35,648 nt of DNA, taken from NCBI GenBank assembly GCA_050260355.1, contig JBLNBZ010000107.1:1-35648 (forward strand), written 5' to 3'. Origin of the DNA: CADEFX01 sp050260355. GTDB lineage: Bacteria > Pseudomonadota > Alphaproteobacteria > Rhizobiales > Hyphomicrobiaceae. The translations under genes and the position numbers were made by a program. Shown piece by piece: positions 1-8,546 of the stretch. The notes under the pieces are model-generated. The model made no database searches, was not told where the DNA came from, and was given only the letters and a program-made list of their open reading frames with translations. Position 1 is the stretch's first letter, and every line of letters begins with the position of its first letter.

Positions 1-446
1 GATGACCGGGGACTGGCGGCCGGCAGTCCGTTCGTAGAGCGTGGGGCGGCAGGCGCCGCATCCCCGTCTCTTACAGGTCACGGCCCCTGCCGCTCCGCCC
101 CACGTGGGCGGGGAAGACGAAAGAAGATGCAAAGCCTCGGGTCTCAAAGACCGCGAGGATGGGCGTGCTGAGTGGGGTCGCTCGCGTGGTGAGTCATGGG
201 TCGGGTCGGACGGGAAGGATCCCGGATAGCCGCGCTTGGAGCGCGGCTATCCGGGAACGCAGGTGGGGAGGGCGGTGCCGCGAACACGCGTTTCGTCCCC
301 TGCCCGCACGGAGAAATAGAACCCGAGGCGGGCGAGCCCGAGGATGACACTCATGGGGCGCCATCCTGTCGGGAGAACATAATCGTTGCGTTGGCGGACA
401 GGCCGCAGGCAAGGTGCGTGCTCGAGTTGACGCAGGGACCTGACGC
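1..446. other. Leading region without a convincing gene
   Basis: I find no credible coding sequence here: the short open frames overlap on both strands and resemble no family I know. The stretch holds two stem-loops. One lies at 135-158, with arms CCTCGGGTCT and AGACC-G-CGAGG, a 3-base loop and one bulged G. The other is the 16-bp perfect palindrome at 220-256, listed separately. The last 60 bases should contain the promoter and ribosome site of the oxidase starting at 447; only a weak GGGA about 8 bases before its ATG is visible. The region could be the 3' flank of a gene outside the window plus intergenic repeats. Confidence 0.5.
220..256. repeat. 16-bp perfect inverted repeat (REP-like hairpin)
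   Basis: Arms 220-235 (TCCCGGATAGCCGCGC) and 241-256 are exact reverse complements around the loop ttgga. No T-run follows on either strand, so it does not look like a classic intrinsic terminator. GC-rich palindromes of this design are common dispersed repeats between genes of Hyphomicrobiales-type genomes, and that is my preferred reading. Only one copy is visible in this window, so the repeat status is inferred. Confidence 0.55.
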
Positions 447-1724
447 ATGAAGCCGCTGCCGAAATCCCTGTGGGCCTCCACCGCAACGCCGTCCGCGCAC
501 TATCCGCCGCTGAGCGATGACGTGAAGGCGGACTGCGTCATCCTCGGCGGAGGGTTTACCGGTCTGTCGACGGCACTGCACCTCGCCGAGCGAGGCCTCC
601 GCGTCGAGCTGCTCGAGGCCAACGAGCCGGGATGGGGCGCATCGGGCCGGAACGGAGGACAGGTCATTCCGGGCCTGAAGCTCGGCCCTTCGGAGATGCG
701 CGCCAAATATGGAGAAGAACGGGGCCGCAGGCTCACGCAGACGGTCGGCGCCACGGCCGACCTGGTGTTCAGCCTCATTCAGCGCCACGGGATCGAGTGC
801 GAGGCGAGCCGCAATGGCTGGATCCAAGGCGCGCCAGGTCCGAAGGGCCTCGCCGAGGTGCGCAACAAGGCCGAGGAATGGACCGCTGAAGGCGCCGATG
901 TTGCCGTGCTCGATGCCGACGAGGTTCGCGCACGCATCGGCGGCGGCGATTACGTCGGCGCGTTCTTCGACCGGCGCGGCGGTACGATCAATCCGCTGTC
1001 CTATGCGCGGGGTCTCGCCCGCGCGGCGGCGGCGGCGGGCGCCAAAATCCACAGCGACAGCCCTGCGCTTGCGCTCGAGCGCGCAGGCCAGCATTGGAAG
1101 GTGTCGACCTCCCGCGGCAGCGTGACTGCGTCGCATGCCGTGCTGTGCACGAACGGATACACGGACCGGCTCTGGCCGGGTCTGGCGGAGACGATCATTC
1201 CGGTGCTTTCGTCGGTCGTCGCCACCGAGCCGCTGTCCGACAATCTGCGCAAGGTCATCCTGCCGGGCCGCGAGGGCGTGTCGGAGACGCGCCGCGTGCT
1301 CAACTGGTTCAGCATCGACGCGCAGGGCCGCCTCATCTTCGGCGGCCGGGCCAACCAGCAGGAGAGGGAGGACCCGCAAGCGTTCAGCCCTGTGCTCGCG
1401 CGGCTCAAATCCCTGATGCCGATCCTGGGCGAGCCGCGCATCCAGTTCCGCTGGGCGGGCAACGTCGCGATCACCACCGACCACGTGCCGCACATGAACG
1501 AGCTGGCTCCCAACCTCTATGCGGGGCTCGGCTACAACGGACGCGGCGTGGCCATGTCGACGATGATGGGCAAGCTGCTGGCCGAGCGCGTGGCGGGCGC
1601 GAAAGAGGCGGACATTCCGCTGCCGGCGACGCCCATGAAGCGCATTCCGCTGCACGGCTGGCGCGCTACGGGCATCGCGCTGGCGATCGGCTGGAAGCGG
1701 CTGCAGGACAGGATCAATCCTTAG
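447..1724 (+). CDS. FAD-dependent amine/amino acid oxidoreductase (DAO family, PuuB-like)
   Basis: This 425-residue flavoprotein belongs to the D-amino-acid oxidase (DAO) superfamily. The N-terminus has the dinucleotide-binding GGGFTG at residues 34-39 followed by an acidic strand end (ELLEAN), then the GWGASGRNGGQ segment that contacts FAD. The C-terminus has the GLGYNGRGVAMS motif typical of gamma-glutamylputrescine oxidase and related enzymes. Length fits the family (about 420-430). Expected chemistry is oxidation of an amine or N-substituted amino acid to an aldehyde or keto acid with release of ammonia or amine and reduction of oxygen. No putrescine-pathway partner (PuuA, PuuC, PuuD) is visible, so the substrate is open. 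It is convergent with the Liv importer operon and probably has its own promoter upstream of 447. Confidence 0.85.
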   Translation: MKPLPKSLWASTATPSAHYPPLSDDVKADCVILGGGFTGLSTALHLAERGLRVELLEANEPGWGASGRNGGQVIPGLKLGPSEMRAKYGEERGRRLTQTVGATADLVFSLIQRHGIECEASRNGWIQGAPGPKGLAEVRNKAEEWTAEGADVAVLDADEVRARIGGGDYVGAFFDRRGGTINPLSYARGLARAAAAAGAKIHSDSPALALERAGQHWKVSTSRGSVTASHAVLCTNGYTDRLWPGLAETIIPVLSSVVATEPLSDNLRKVILPGREGVSETRRVLNWFSIDAQGRLIFGGRANQQEREDPQAFSPVLARLKSLMPILGEPRIQFRWAGNVAITTDHVPHMNELAPNLYAGLGYNGRGVAMSTMMGKLLAERVAGAKEADIPLPATPMKRIPLHGWRATGIALAIGWKRLQDRINP

Positions 1725-1744
1725 GGTCGAGGTTGAATGAGCGT

Positions 1745-1768
1745 GCCGCCCTCTTACTGCGGGGCGGC
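1745..1768. terminator. Hairpin at the convergent oxidase/livM ends
   Basis: GCCGCCC at 1745-1751 (G-led arm) pairs with GGGCGGC at 1762-1768 across a 10-base loop that contains the livM stop codon (TAA, complement at 1754-1756). It sits just after the oxidase stop at 1724, so it could end transcription from both sides. No U-run follows on either strand; the terminator role is inference. Confidence 0.3.
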
Positions 1769-2752
1769 GGGCTTGCCTGTGCCGCTCGCAGGCCGTGCGC
1801 GCAGGCGTTGCGTCGCACTCTCGATCAGGGCCGACAGTCCGCCGGGATAGGAGCGCATGACGGCGATGACGATGGCCGCGAAGATGACCATGCTCCATTC
1901 CCCGTACGCCTGCAGATAGGTCGAGAGGAAGTTGATCGGAGGCGCGGCCAGGATCGGGCCGACGAAGGAGCCCAAGCCGCCGATCGCGACCATGACGATG
2001 ATCTTGGCCATCTCGCTGAAGTCGACGAGCGCCGGCGTGAGCGTGAGCACGTAGTGGGCGTAGAGCACGCCCGCCAGACCGGCCATGGTGCTCGACACCA
2101 CGAAGGCAAACAGCTTGACCTTGGTGGTATCGACGCCCAGGGACGCGGCGCGCAACTGGTCGTCCTTGACGGCGCGCATGAAGAAGCCCACCGGCGACTT
2201 CAGAACCACGTGCATCAGTAACAGGCAAGCCGCGGCGGCGCCGACGAACGTGTAGTAGTACGCGCTCGTGCGCAGACTGCCGTAGAGGGCCGGCACGCTG
2301 AGGCCCAAGTCGCCGCGCGTGAAATCGTAGGCGGCGGCGAGCATGATGCGGTACGTCTCGGCAAACGCCCAGGTGGCGATCGCGAGATAGATCGCGCGCA
2401 TATGCAGGACGAGGCGGCCGAGAATGTAGCCGCTGAGCCCGGCGGCGAGGATGCCGGCCGGCACGCTGATCCAGAGGGGCGTGTGCAGGTGGTAGATCAG
2501 CAGCCCGGAAACGTAGGCGCCGACGCCGGCGAAGGCATGCTGGGCAAGCGAGAACTGACCGGTGAAACCGGCGAGCAGGTTCCAGCTCGCGGCGAGAATG
2601 ACGTAGTAGGCGCTGATGGTGAGCACGTGCAGGACGAACTCGCCGACGATGAGCGGCGGGATCAGCAACGGCACCGCAACGATCGCCGACACGACGCAGA
2701 GGCGGCGCCAGTCGACAAACGCTCCCCAGCCTTTGCTCAGCCCAGCAGACAT
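1754..2752 (-). CDS. livM: Branched-chain amino acid-type ABC transporter permease LivM
   Basis: This 332-residue polytopic membrane protein has the LivM signature after its second helix: a GFTGQFSLAQHAFAGVGAY segment near residues 65-83, the conserved Gly-Gln-Ser-Leu loop before a short amphipathic stretch. The mid-protein cytoplasmic loop (AVKDDQLRAASLGVDTTKVKL) is the EAA-like coupling loop that contacts the ATPases, followed by GGLGSFVGP. It pairs with LivH to form the importer channel. The start overlaps the end of livF by 16 bases, so translation is probably coupled. Placement is unusual: in most Liv operons livM follows livH directly, whereas here it is the last gene, behind livG and livF. 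The substrate could be branched-chain or aromatic amino acids, or amides. Confidence 0.93.
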   Translation of the reverse strand: MSAGLSKGWGAFVDWRRLCVVSAIVAVPLLIPPLIVGEFVLHVLTISAYYVILAASWNLLAGFTGQFSLAQHAFAGVGAYVSGLLIYHLHTPLWISVPAGILAAGLSGYILGRLVLHMRAIYLAIATWAFAETYRIMLAAAYDFTRGDLGLSVPALYGSLRTSAYYYTFVGAAAACLLLMHVVLKSPVGFFMRAVKDDQLRAASLGVDTTKVKLFAFVVSSTMAGLAGVLYAHYVLTLTPALVDFSEMAKIIVMVAIGGLGSFVGPILAAPPINFLSTYLQAYGEWSMVIFAAIVIAVMRSYPGGLSALIESATQRLRARPASGTGKPAAPQ

Positions 2753-3468
2753 TCCTGCACCAGTGTGCGCACGCGCGCATCGTCGAAGTCGGCTCCCCGA
2801 CCCTCGGCCTTCACGCTGCCGAGGTTGAGCATGTAGAGGTAGTCGGCGAGCGGCAGCGCCTGCTCCACGTTCTGCTCGACGAGGAGGATGGCGGCGCCGG
2901 TCGCGCGCTTGGCAGTCAACAGGATCTCGTAGACCTGCTCGACGAGATTGGGAGCAAGCCCCACGGTCGGCTCGTCGACCAGCAGCAGCGTCGGCCCTGT
3001 CATCATCTCGCGTGCGACCGAGAGCATGCGGCCCTGGCCACCGGAGAGCGAGCCGGCGCGGTCGTGCCGCTTGCTGGCGAGCGCGGAAAACGTCGCATAG
3101 GCGTGCTCGAGGCGCTGGCGCAGGCGTGCCCTGTCGCGGCGGAACACCCAGGCGCCCATCATCAGATTCTCTTCCACCGTGAGCTGCGGGAAGCTGTTGA
3201 TGTCCTGCGGCACGTAGCTGACGCCGCCGGTCTTGAGATCGTTGGACTTCATGGCGGCCGTATCCCTGCCGCCGAACGTGATGGTGCCCCGGTGGGCACG
3301 CAGCAGACCGAAGATCGTGCGCAGGAGCGTGGACTTGCCGGAGCCGTTGGGACCGACGACGAGCGTGATTTGATTGGGATGGACGTCGAGGCTGACGCCG
3401 CGCAGGATGTCGACGCCCGGGATGTAGCCGGCATGCACGTCACACACGCTCAGCAGCGGCTCGGTCAT
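2737..3468 (-). CDS. livF: ABC transporter ATP-binding protein LivF
   Basis: This 243-residue ABC ATPase is one of the two nucleotide-binding subunits of the Liv-type importer. Visible motifs are Walker A GPNGSGKST (residues 39-47), Q-loop region VPQDIN, signature LSGGQGRML, Walker B LLLVDEPTVGLAP and the switch histidine replaced by Gln in LLVEQN, which is normal for LivF. The open frame extends further upstream, but I chose the ATG at 3468 because MTEPLLSVCDV begins the normal ABC fold and its ATG overlaps the livG stop as ATGA, a typical coupled start. The 3' end overlaps livM by 16 bases. Confidence 0.93.
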   Translation of the reverse strand: MTEPLLSVCDVHAGYIPGVDILRGVSLDVHPNQITLVVGPNGSGKSTLLRTIFGLLRAHRGTITFGGRDTAAMKSNDLKTGGVSYVPQDINSFPQLTVEENLMMGAWVFRRDRARLRQRLEHAYATFSALASKRHDRAGSLSGGQGRMLSVAREMMTGPTLLLVDEPTVGLAPNLVEQVYEILLTAKRATGAAILLVEQNVEQALPLADYLYMLNLGSVKAEGRGADFDDARVRTLVQECLLG

Positions 3469-4211
3469 GCAAGTGCCCGCCCCAGATAGGCGGTAATCAC
3501 GTCCTCGCGCTTGGCGACCTCCTCGAGCGGACCCTCGGCGGCAGCCTTGCCTGCGATCATCACCGTGACCTTCGGGCAAAGCCGGCGCACGACGTCCATC
3601 TCGTGGCTGACGATGAGGAAGGCGGTGCCGTGCTCGCGATTCTCGTGCACGATGAGATCGATCAGCGTGTCCTTGACCACGGGGTTGATGCCGGCGAACG
3701 GCTCGTCGAGGACGTAGACCGAGATGGCGGGGACCATGAAGCCGGCGCAGGCTTGCAGCAGCATGCGCTGCCCGCCCGAGAGCGACTTCGCCAGCGCCCC
3801 CGACATGGGCGCCAGTGTCGACAGCCGCAGCAGCTCGGCCGCACGTTCCAGTCCATCCGCAATGCCCGATGTTCTGCCGCTGGCGAGGTAGGGCACGAGC
3901 AGGTTCTCGTACACCGTGAGGTTGCCGAACACGCGGGCGACCTGGAAGGATCGCACCAGGCCGCGCTGTGCGATCGCGTCGGGGGAGAGTCCCGCCAGCC
4001 GCTCGCCCGACAGCACCACGTCGCCCGCGTCGGGGCGCTCGATGCCGGTGATCAGGTTGACGAAGGTGGTCTTGCCGGCACCGTTGGGACCGATGATGCC
4101 GCGGATCTCTCCGGGCGACAGCGTCAGGGAGACGGAGTCGTTGGCGACGAGACCGCCGTAGCGCTTCGTCAGTCCGCTGGCCGCGAGAAGCGCCGAGGTG
4201 GCTGCCATCAT
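3465..4211 (-). CDS. livG: ABC transporter ATP-binding protein LivG
   Basis: This 248-residue ABC ATPase is the LivG-type partner of LivF. It shows Walker A GPNGAGKTT (residues 41-49), the Q-loop stretch LVRSFQVARVFGNLTVYEN characteristic of LivG, signature LSGGQRML, Walker B VYVLDEPFAGINP and switch His in IVSHEMD. It is slightly shorter than many LivG proteins (about 250-260). The first of two adjacent Met codons at 4211 overlaps the livH stop (ATGA), and I take that as the start; its own stop overlaps livF in the same way. Translation of livH, livG and livF therefore looks serially coupled, as expected for subunits of a single complex at the inner membrane. Confidence 0.92.
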   Translation of the reverse strand: MMAATSALLAASGLTKRYGGLVANDSVSLTLSPGEIRGIIGPNGAGKTTFVNLITGIERPDAGDVVLSGERLAGLSPDAIAQRGLVRSFQVARVFGNLTVYENLLVPYLASGRTSGIADGLERAAELLRLSTLAPMSGALAKSLSGGQRMLLQACAGFMVPAISVYVLDEPFAGINPVVKDTLIDLIVHENREHGTAFLIVSHEMDVVRRLCPKVTVMIAGKAAAEGPLEEVAKREDVITAYLGRALA

Positions 4212-5101
4212 GCCTCCCGCTCGCGCTCGCCGAACAAGCCGCTCGGCCGCAGCAGGAGAATGAGAATGACGAACAGGAAGCCGTAAGCGTTCTGATACGC
4301 CGATGATATGAAACCGGCGCCGAGGCTCTCGACCACGCCGAGCATCAGCCCGCCGATCAAGGCGCCCGGGATCGAGCCGAGACCGCCGATGACGATGATC
4401 TCGAAGCCTTTGACGGTGGTGACGGCGCCGTTGGTCGGATAGACGAGGAAGAGCGGGGCGAGCAGCGCGCCCGACAGGCCCGCCAAGGCCACGCCAATGG
4501 CGAAGGCGACCGCGTCGAGCCGGAACACGTCGATGCCCGATGTCTGCGCGCCGACGCGGTTCTGGGCCGTGGCGCGCAGGGCGAGGCCGACCCAGGTCCG
4601 CTTGAGGACGATGTAGAAGACGGCGAGTGCGATCAGCGCGCAGATGGACGCCGCGACGCGCGCACCTTCCTGGGGCAGCGGTCCCACCCACACGACAGGC
4701 AGGGTGCTCTCGGGGCGGAATTGGTAGGGTCCGAACACCGCCACGGCGAGGCTGCGCAGAAGCAGCAGGAAGGCGATGGTGACGACGATGGCATAGTCGT
4801 CGCGCCGCTCCATCGGCCGCTGGTACATCGGTTTGATTAAAATCGGCTCCAGCAGGTAGCCGACGAGGAACGTGCCGGCTGCCGAGATGATGGCGGCAAG
4901 CCACCAGTAGCTTGGACCGAGCAGGAACGTGACGGCAGCGAACTGGATATAGCTGCCGATCATGTAGAACTCGCCCATCGCCCAGTTGATGGTCTTGACG
5001 ATGCTGTAGATGAACGTGATGCCGAGCGCCATCAGCGCGTACAGCACGCCGATCATCAGCCCGGCGATGAGCGTCTGCGCGAAGAGCTCGGTGCTGAACA
5101 T
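4208..5101 (-). CDS. livH: Branched-chain amino acid-type ABC transporter permease LivH
   Basis: This 297-residue inner-membrane permease begins with the family-typical pattern of a first helix followed by MALGITFIYSIVKTINWAMGEFYMIG (residues roughly 23-49). The conserved late loop carries VKGFEIIVIGGLGSIPGALIGG, the EAA-like segment that docks to the ATPase. Several long hydrophobic segments are spaced as expected for a protein of eight or so helices. It forms the channel heterodimer with LivM. It is preceded by 77 bases containing no gene, separating it from the binding-protein gene, and followed by an ATGA overlap with livG. Confidence 0.93.
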   Translation of the reverse strand: MFSTELFAQTLIAGLMIGVLYALMALGITFIYSIVKTINWAMGEFYMIGSYIQFAAVTFLLGPSYWWLAAIISAAGTFLVGYLLEPILIKPMYQRPMERRDDYAIVVTIAFLLLLRSLAVAVFGPYQFRPESTLPVVWVGPLPQEGARVAASICALIALAVFYIVLKRTWVGLALRATAQNRVGAQTSGIDVFRLDAVAFAIGVALAGLSGALLAPLFLVYPTNGAVTTVKGFEIIVIGGLGSIPGALIGGLMLGVVESLGAGFISSAYQNAYGFLFVILILLLRPSGLFGEREREA

Positions 5102-5178
5102 CTCCTATCCCTGCCCATCGAGACGGAAGTCCACGGCCTCTTGCGGGCCTTGGACGGATCGAGAGCGGGCTCGGCTGA

Positions 5179-6360
5179 CTATTCGCCGAGTGTGTAAGCG
5201 ACCTCGGCGTCGGCGACGGTCTGATCCCTCTTGGTGTACTTCACGATCATCAGCGGAGGCGACCAGTTGTGCCACAGCACGCCATCGGCCTGCGGGAAGG
5301 TGACGGGGACGGCCGACCAGCCCTTGAACGAGCCGGCCTCCAGCGCCTTGACGAGGGCCTTGGACTCCGTCGTTTTCGCCGCCTCGATGGCCTGCGCGAA
5401 GACGAGCACGTTGGCGAAGCCATTGAGCGCGCCATACACCGGCGGCTCGTTGTATTTCTCCTGATATTTCTTGGCGAGCCATTCGCCGGCGTCGCTCAGC
5501 TTCGACTTCGGCGTGTAGAAGGCGATGAAGTGGATGCCGACGCCGGCATCCTTGTGCAGCTGCCAGAACTGGGTGCGCGCCGGGGCATCGTACGAGGTGA
5601 CCATCGGCACGCCGGGCAGCAGACCTACGGTCGTCGCCTGCGTGATCATCAGGTCGAGCGGCTGGCCCACGCCGATATTGATGATGGCATCCGGCTTGAA
5701 CGCCTTGACTTGCAGCAGTTGCGGCAACAGATCCGTTGTCGTGCGGTCGAACATGATGGTCTGGATTTCCAGCCCCATGTTGCCGCTCTTATTCTGGGCT
5801 TCCGTGGCCTTGACCAGACCGATACCGTAGTCGGTGGTCTCGGCGATGAGGGAGATGCGCTTGTAGCCGGACTTCTTGATCCAGCCGAGCCACGTCGCAG
5901 CGCGCGGCGGATCGACCGCGTGTGTGCGGAAGGCGATGTCGTACCTTTTCGCGGTGATGTCCCCGGCGCCGGTCTGGGTGCCCATGGTGGGGACGCCCAT
6001 CTCCTTGGCAATCTCGTTGACGGCAAGGTTGACGCCGCTGTGCACGAAGCCGAACACGGCGACGGCCTTCTCGTTGCTGACGAGGCGCCGATAGGCGGCG
6101 ACGCCGTTCTCGTTCTTGCCGGCGCTGTCCTGCACCGACAGTACGACCTTGCGGCCGAGCACGCCGCCCTTCTCGTTGACGTACTCGACGCCGAGCTCGC
6201 CGCCACGCTTGATAAGCTGACCGAGCAGTGTCTCGCCCGGTGGCGACAAGGGCGTGATGCAACCGAAGACGATGGGCTCCTGCGTCTGCGCGTGAGCGGT
6301 TGTCAGCGTCAGAGCCATCGCTCCGGCGCCCAACGTCAACAGCATTGTCCGTCTCAGCAT
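5179..6360 (-). CDS. livK: Periplasmic amino-acid/amide-binding protein of the Liv-type importer
   Basis: This 393-residue type I periplasmic binding protein (Peripla_BP_6, LivK-like) delivers solute to LivHM. The N-terminus is a Sec signal peptide: MLRR, a hydrophobic core (TMLLTLGAGAMALTLTT) and an AHA-Q cleavage site after about residue 24. The mature protein starts with IVFGCITPLSPPGE, where family members contact the ligand. I prefer the ATG at 6360 over the upstream in-frame start at 6384 because GAGGGG lies 5 bases before it and it begins the signal peptide directly. As first gene of the importer set it probably carries the main promoter in the 153-base gap upstream. The ligand cannot be read from sequence: amino acids, amides and aromatic acids are all known for this family. 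Confidence 0.9.
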   Translation of the reverse strand: MLRRTMLLTLGAGAMALTLTTAHAQTQEPIVFGCITPLSPPGETLLGQLIKRGGELGVEYVNEKGGVLGRKVVLSVQDSAGKNENGVAAYRRLVSNEKAVAVFGFVHSGVNLAVNEIAKEMGVPTMGTQTGAGDITAKRYDIAFRTHAVDPPRAATWLGWIKKSGYKRISLIAETTDYGIGLVKATEAQNKSGNMGLEIQTIMFDRTTTDLLPQLLQVKAFKPDAIINIGVGQPLDLMITQATTVGLLPGVPMVTSYDAPARTQFWQLHKDAGVGIHFIAFYTPKSKLSDAGEWLAKKYQEKYNEPPVYGALNGFANVLVFAQAIEAAKTTESKALVKALEAGSFKGWSAVPVTFPQADGVLWHNWSPPLMIVKYTKRDQTVADAEVAYTLGE

Positions 6361-6513
6361 GGGGACCCCTCGCGTACTGTCCAACCTGATCGGCCCCCTG
6401 GAGCAGGCCCCGCAGTGACCGATCCAACATTGTCGCGCGGGAATTGGGGCGTGTCACGGTGAAAGCGCGGGCTGCGCTCGACGGATTGGCGTGCACCTCC
6501 GGGTCGGGCCAGC

Positions 6514-7608
6514 TCAGGCCGATTGCTGCTCGAGGCGGGCACGCAACGCCAGCATCTCGCGGTGGACGTCCTCGAGGTCGCGAACATTGAACCCCTCGGC
6601 CATGCTGGAACTTAGGATGCGCAGGCGGTTGTGCAGGCGGCCTGTGAAGCTGGCCCGTCCGGCGGCGTCGACGATGAGGCCGTTGTCGGCTTCGTACTGT
6701 GCGTTCCAGCGGACGGCCTCATCGCGGGAGAGGCCGGGCGGCAGGTCGAGACCGAGCTGTCCATCGCGCAGTGCGACGGGATAGCCGCCGGGCAGGCCGC
6801 CCGGTCCAGGCACGTGGCCGCGCCAGTCTTGCTGCGCGGCCATGGCGAGCATGAGAGGGACGCCGCTGGCGCCGGAGATATCGATCACCGGCTCCGGTGT
6901 GAGCTGCACGCCGGCGAAGCGGGCGTAGACGTCGTCGATCTCGCTGCCGTTCAGCCAGACGCGAGCGGGCGGCTCCTTGGGTTTGCGGGTGTCGGGCGCA
7001 CGCCGCCAGGGGGCGATGTTCTGATAATGCGCGAGGACCTGCACGCGTCCGCCCTCGCGAATGCCGAGATGGCCGGCGAATGCCGTGGCGAGGATGGCCA
7101 CATTGCCGATGCCGCATGTGACCGGCAGGTCCATGGCCGCGATGAGCGGGTTCACGACATCGGCGAAGCAGCAATTGATGAGATGGCACTGCGGATGCAC
7201 TGCTTTGACGGCGCGGGCGACGCGGGCCGACAAGACGGCCTGGAAGACGGCGGTGGCGCTGAGGCCGCCTTCGGCAACGAGGTTGGCCCATGCATTGCCC
7301 GAGCTGCTGATGACGGAGGCCGTCTGCAGGGAGGCTGCCTGGACGATGACGGCTGGGCGGCAACGGCCGATGATCCCCGCCGCGGCCTCGGATGAAGAGA
7401 GATCGGCGATGGCCGTCTCAAAGCTGGCCGGCCGGCCGAACATGGCCGCGCGCGCATTGGCGGCCGTCCTGAGCCAGGCCAGCCGATCCGCCTTCCGCCC
7501 GGCGATGAGGATCGAAACGGGGCTTGAGGCAGTGGCTGCGATGTCGAACAGAATCCGGGCAGCGAAGCTGCCGGTGCCGAAAAGAAGTATGTCGCTGCCT
7601 GCCGTCAC
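6514..7608 (-). CDS. NAD(P)-binding Rossmann-fold protein, saccharopine-dehydrogenase-like
   Basis: A 364-residue protein with an N-terminal Rossmann motif GTGSFA at residues 11-16, preceded by DILLF and followed by a second strand with AGRKADRL, where a pyridine-nucleotide adenosine would bind. The overall plan (nucleotide-binding domain, then a domain with VVNPLIAAM and IGNVAI segments) is reminiscent of saccharopine dehydrogenase-like reductases, but I do not recognise a specific family or substrate. I chose a GTG start at 7608 because AAGGAA lies about 5 bases upstream and the protein then begins right at the first beta strand; extension to 7680 adds residues unlike a normal N-terminus. 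It is upstream of and co-oriented with the importer genes (gap 153 bases), so it may act on the imported solute. It is divergent from the racemase-family gene. Confidence 0.65.
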   Translation of the reverse strand: MTAGSDILLFGTGSFAARILFDIAATASSPVSILIAGRKADRLAWLRTAANARAAMFGRPASFETAIADLSSSEAAAGIIGRCRPAVIVQAASLQTASVISSSGNAWANLVAEGGLSATAVFQAVLSARVARAVKAVHPQCHLINCCFADVVNPLIAAMDLPVTCGIGNVAILATAFAGHLGIREGGRVQVLAHYQNIAPWRRAPDTRKPKEPPARVWLNGSEIDDVYARFAGVQLTPEPVIDISGASGVPLMLAMAAQQDWRGHVPGPGGLPGGYPVALRDGQLGLDLPPGLSRDEAVRWNAQYEADNGLIVDAAGRASFTGRLHNRLRILSSSMAEGFNVRDLEDVHREMLALRARLEQQSA

Positions 7609-7783
7609 GACGATTCCTTGCGCCGGCCGCGGTGCGTCATGCCTGAGTTGCGCCGCCGGGTGATTGCAGCCCCGGCGCAAAATGGTAGTGCCATCTTCAC
7701 CGGAACGCTATGCAGCCCCTGCCGCAAACGGCGGCCATGTGCGACAGTAGTAAAAGGCAATGCACGAGCAGCAGAAGGCATCC

Positions 7784-8500
7784 GTGACCCAGCGAAAGCG
7801 CATCTACTACGGCGCGCCGATCGGCATCCTGATGCTCGAGACCTACTTCGAGCGCTTCAACGGGGATATCGGCAATGCCAGGACGTGGCCGTTCCCCGTG
7901 CAGTACAAGGTCGTCCGCGGCGCGGTGCCGGACAAGGTCACCAACCTCACCAGCCACGATCTCCTGCAGCTTTTCAAGGATGCAGCGGACGAATTGATCG
8001 CCGAGGGGGTCGATGGAATCACGACCACATGCGGGTTCCTTTCGCTCTATCAGCAGGAGCTGGCCGATCATTGCAGCGTGCCGGTGGCGACCAGCGCCCT
8101 GCTGCAGGTGCCGATGGTGCAGCGGCTGCTGCGCAAGGGACAGCGCGTCGGCATCCTCACGTTCTCGGCCGAGTCGCTGACGGCGCCTTACCTGGAGAAG
8201 GTCGGGATCGATCCGAGCACGCCTGTGCTCGGCATGCCGGCGGACTCCGAGTTTCAGCGCTCCATCCGGCAGGGCGATACCAGCGTCACGTTCGAGACGC
8301 TCGAGCGTGAGGTGCTCGAGGTGGCCGAGCGTATGGTCCGCAACGATCCCTCCATCGGCGCCATCGTCTGCGAGTGCACGAACCTGTCGCCCTATTCGCA
8401 CGACATCAGGCGCCGGCTCGGCGTTCCCGTGTTCGACATGGTAACGCTGGTGCACTGGTTCTATCGCGGCTTGCACCCCGAGCGATTCCTGCAGGACTGA
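7784..8500 (+). CDS. Aspartate/glutamate racemase superfamily protein
   Basis: This 238-residue protein belongs to the Asp/Glu/hydantoin racemase superfamily, whose members use two cysteines to move a proton at an alpha carbon. The two cysteine sites are visible in TTCGF and ECTNLSPY, at residues 83 and 198 from this start. The N-terminus (YYGAPIGILMLE, then GDIGNARTWPFPV) is typical of an uncharacterised subgroup rather than of classical hydantoin racemase or MurI. I prefer GTG 7784, with AGAAGG 5 bases upstream; an ATG at 7760 would add eight residues but its purine run is only 2 bases away. Possible roles include amino acid or hydantoin racemisation, or decarboxylation as in arylmalonate decarboxylase. 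Next downstream are a crotonase and an acyl-CoA ligase on the same strand. Confidence 0.78.
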   Translation: MTQRKRIYYGAPIGILMLETYFERFNGDIGNARTWPFPVQYKVVRGAVPDKVTNLTSHDLLQLFKDAADELIAEGVDGITTTCGFLSLYQQELADHCSVPVATSALLQVPMVQRLLRKGQRVGILTFSAESLTAPYLEKVGIDPSTPVLGMPADSEFQRSIRQGDTSVTFETLEREVLEVAERMVRNDPSIGAIVCECTNLSPYSHDIRRRLGVPVFDMVTLVHWFYRGLHPERFLQD

Positions 8501-8546
8501 CCAACGACGCGCGCAGCATGCATTCCGGTTGCGAGAAAGGCACGGC

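Noticed and set aside
41..104. GTGGGGCGG...CCGCCCCAC imperfect inverted repeat
   Set aside because: Needs a 3-base bulge and a long loop; expected by chance in such GC-rich sequence.
351..2780. 809-residue open frame on the minus strand
   Set aside because: It lies antisense to the FAD oxidase and in another frame of livM; Arg-rich, no family motif, a GC-rich shadow frame.
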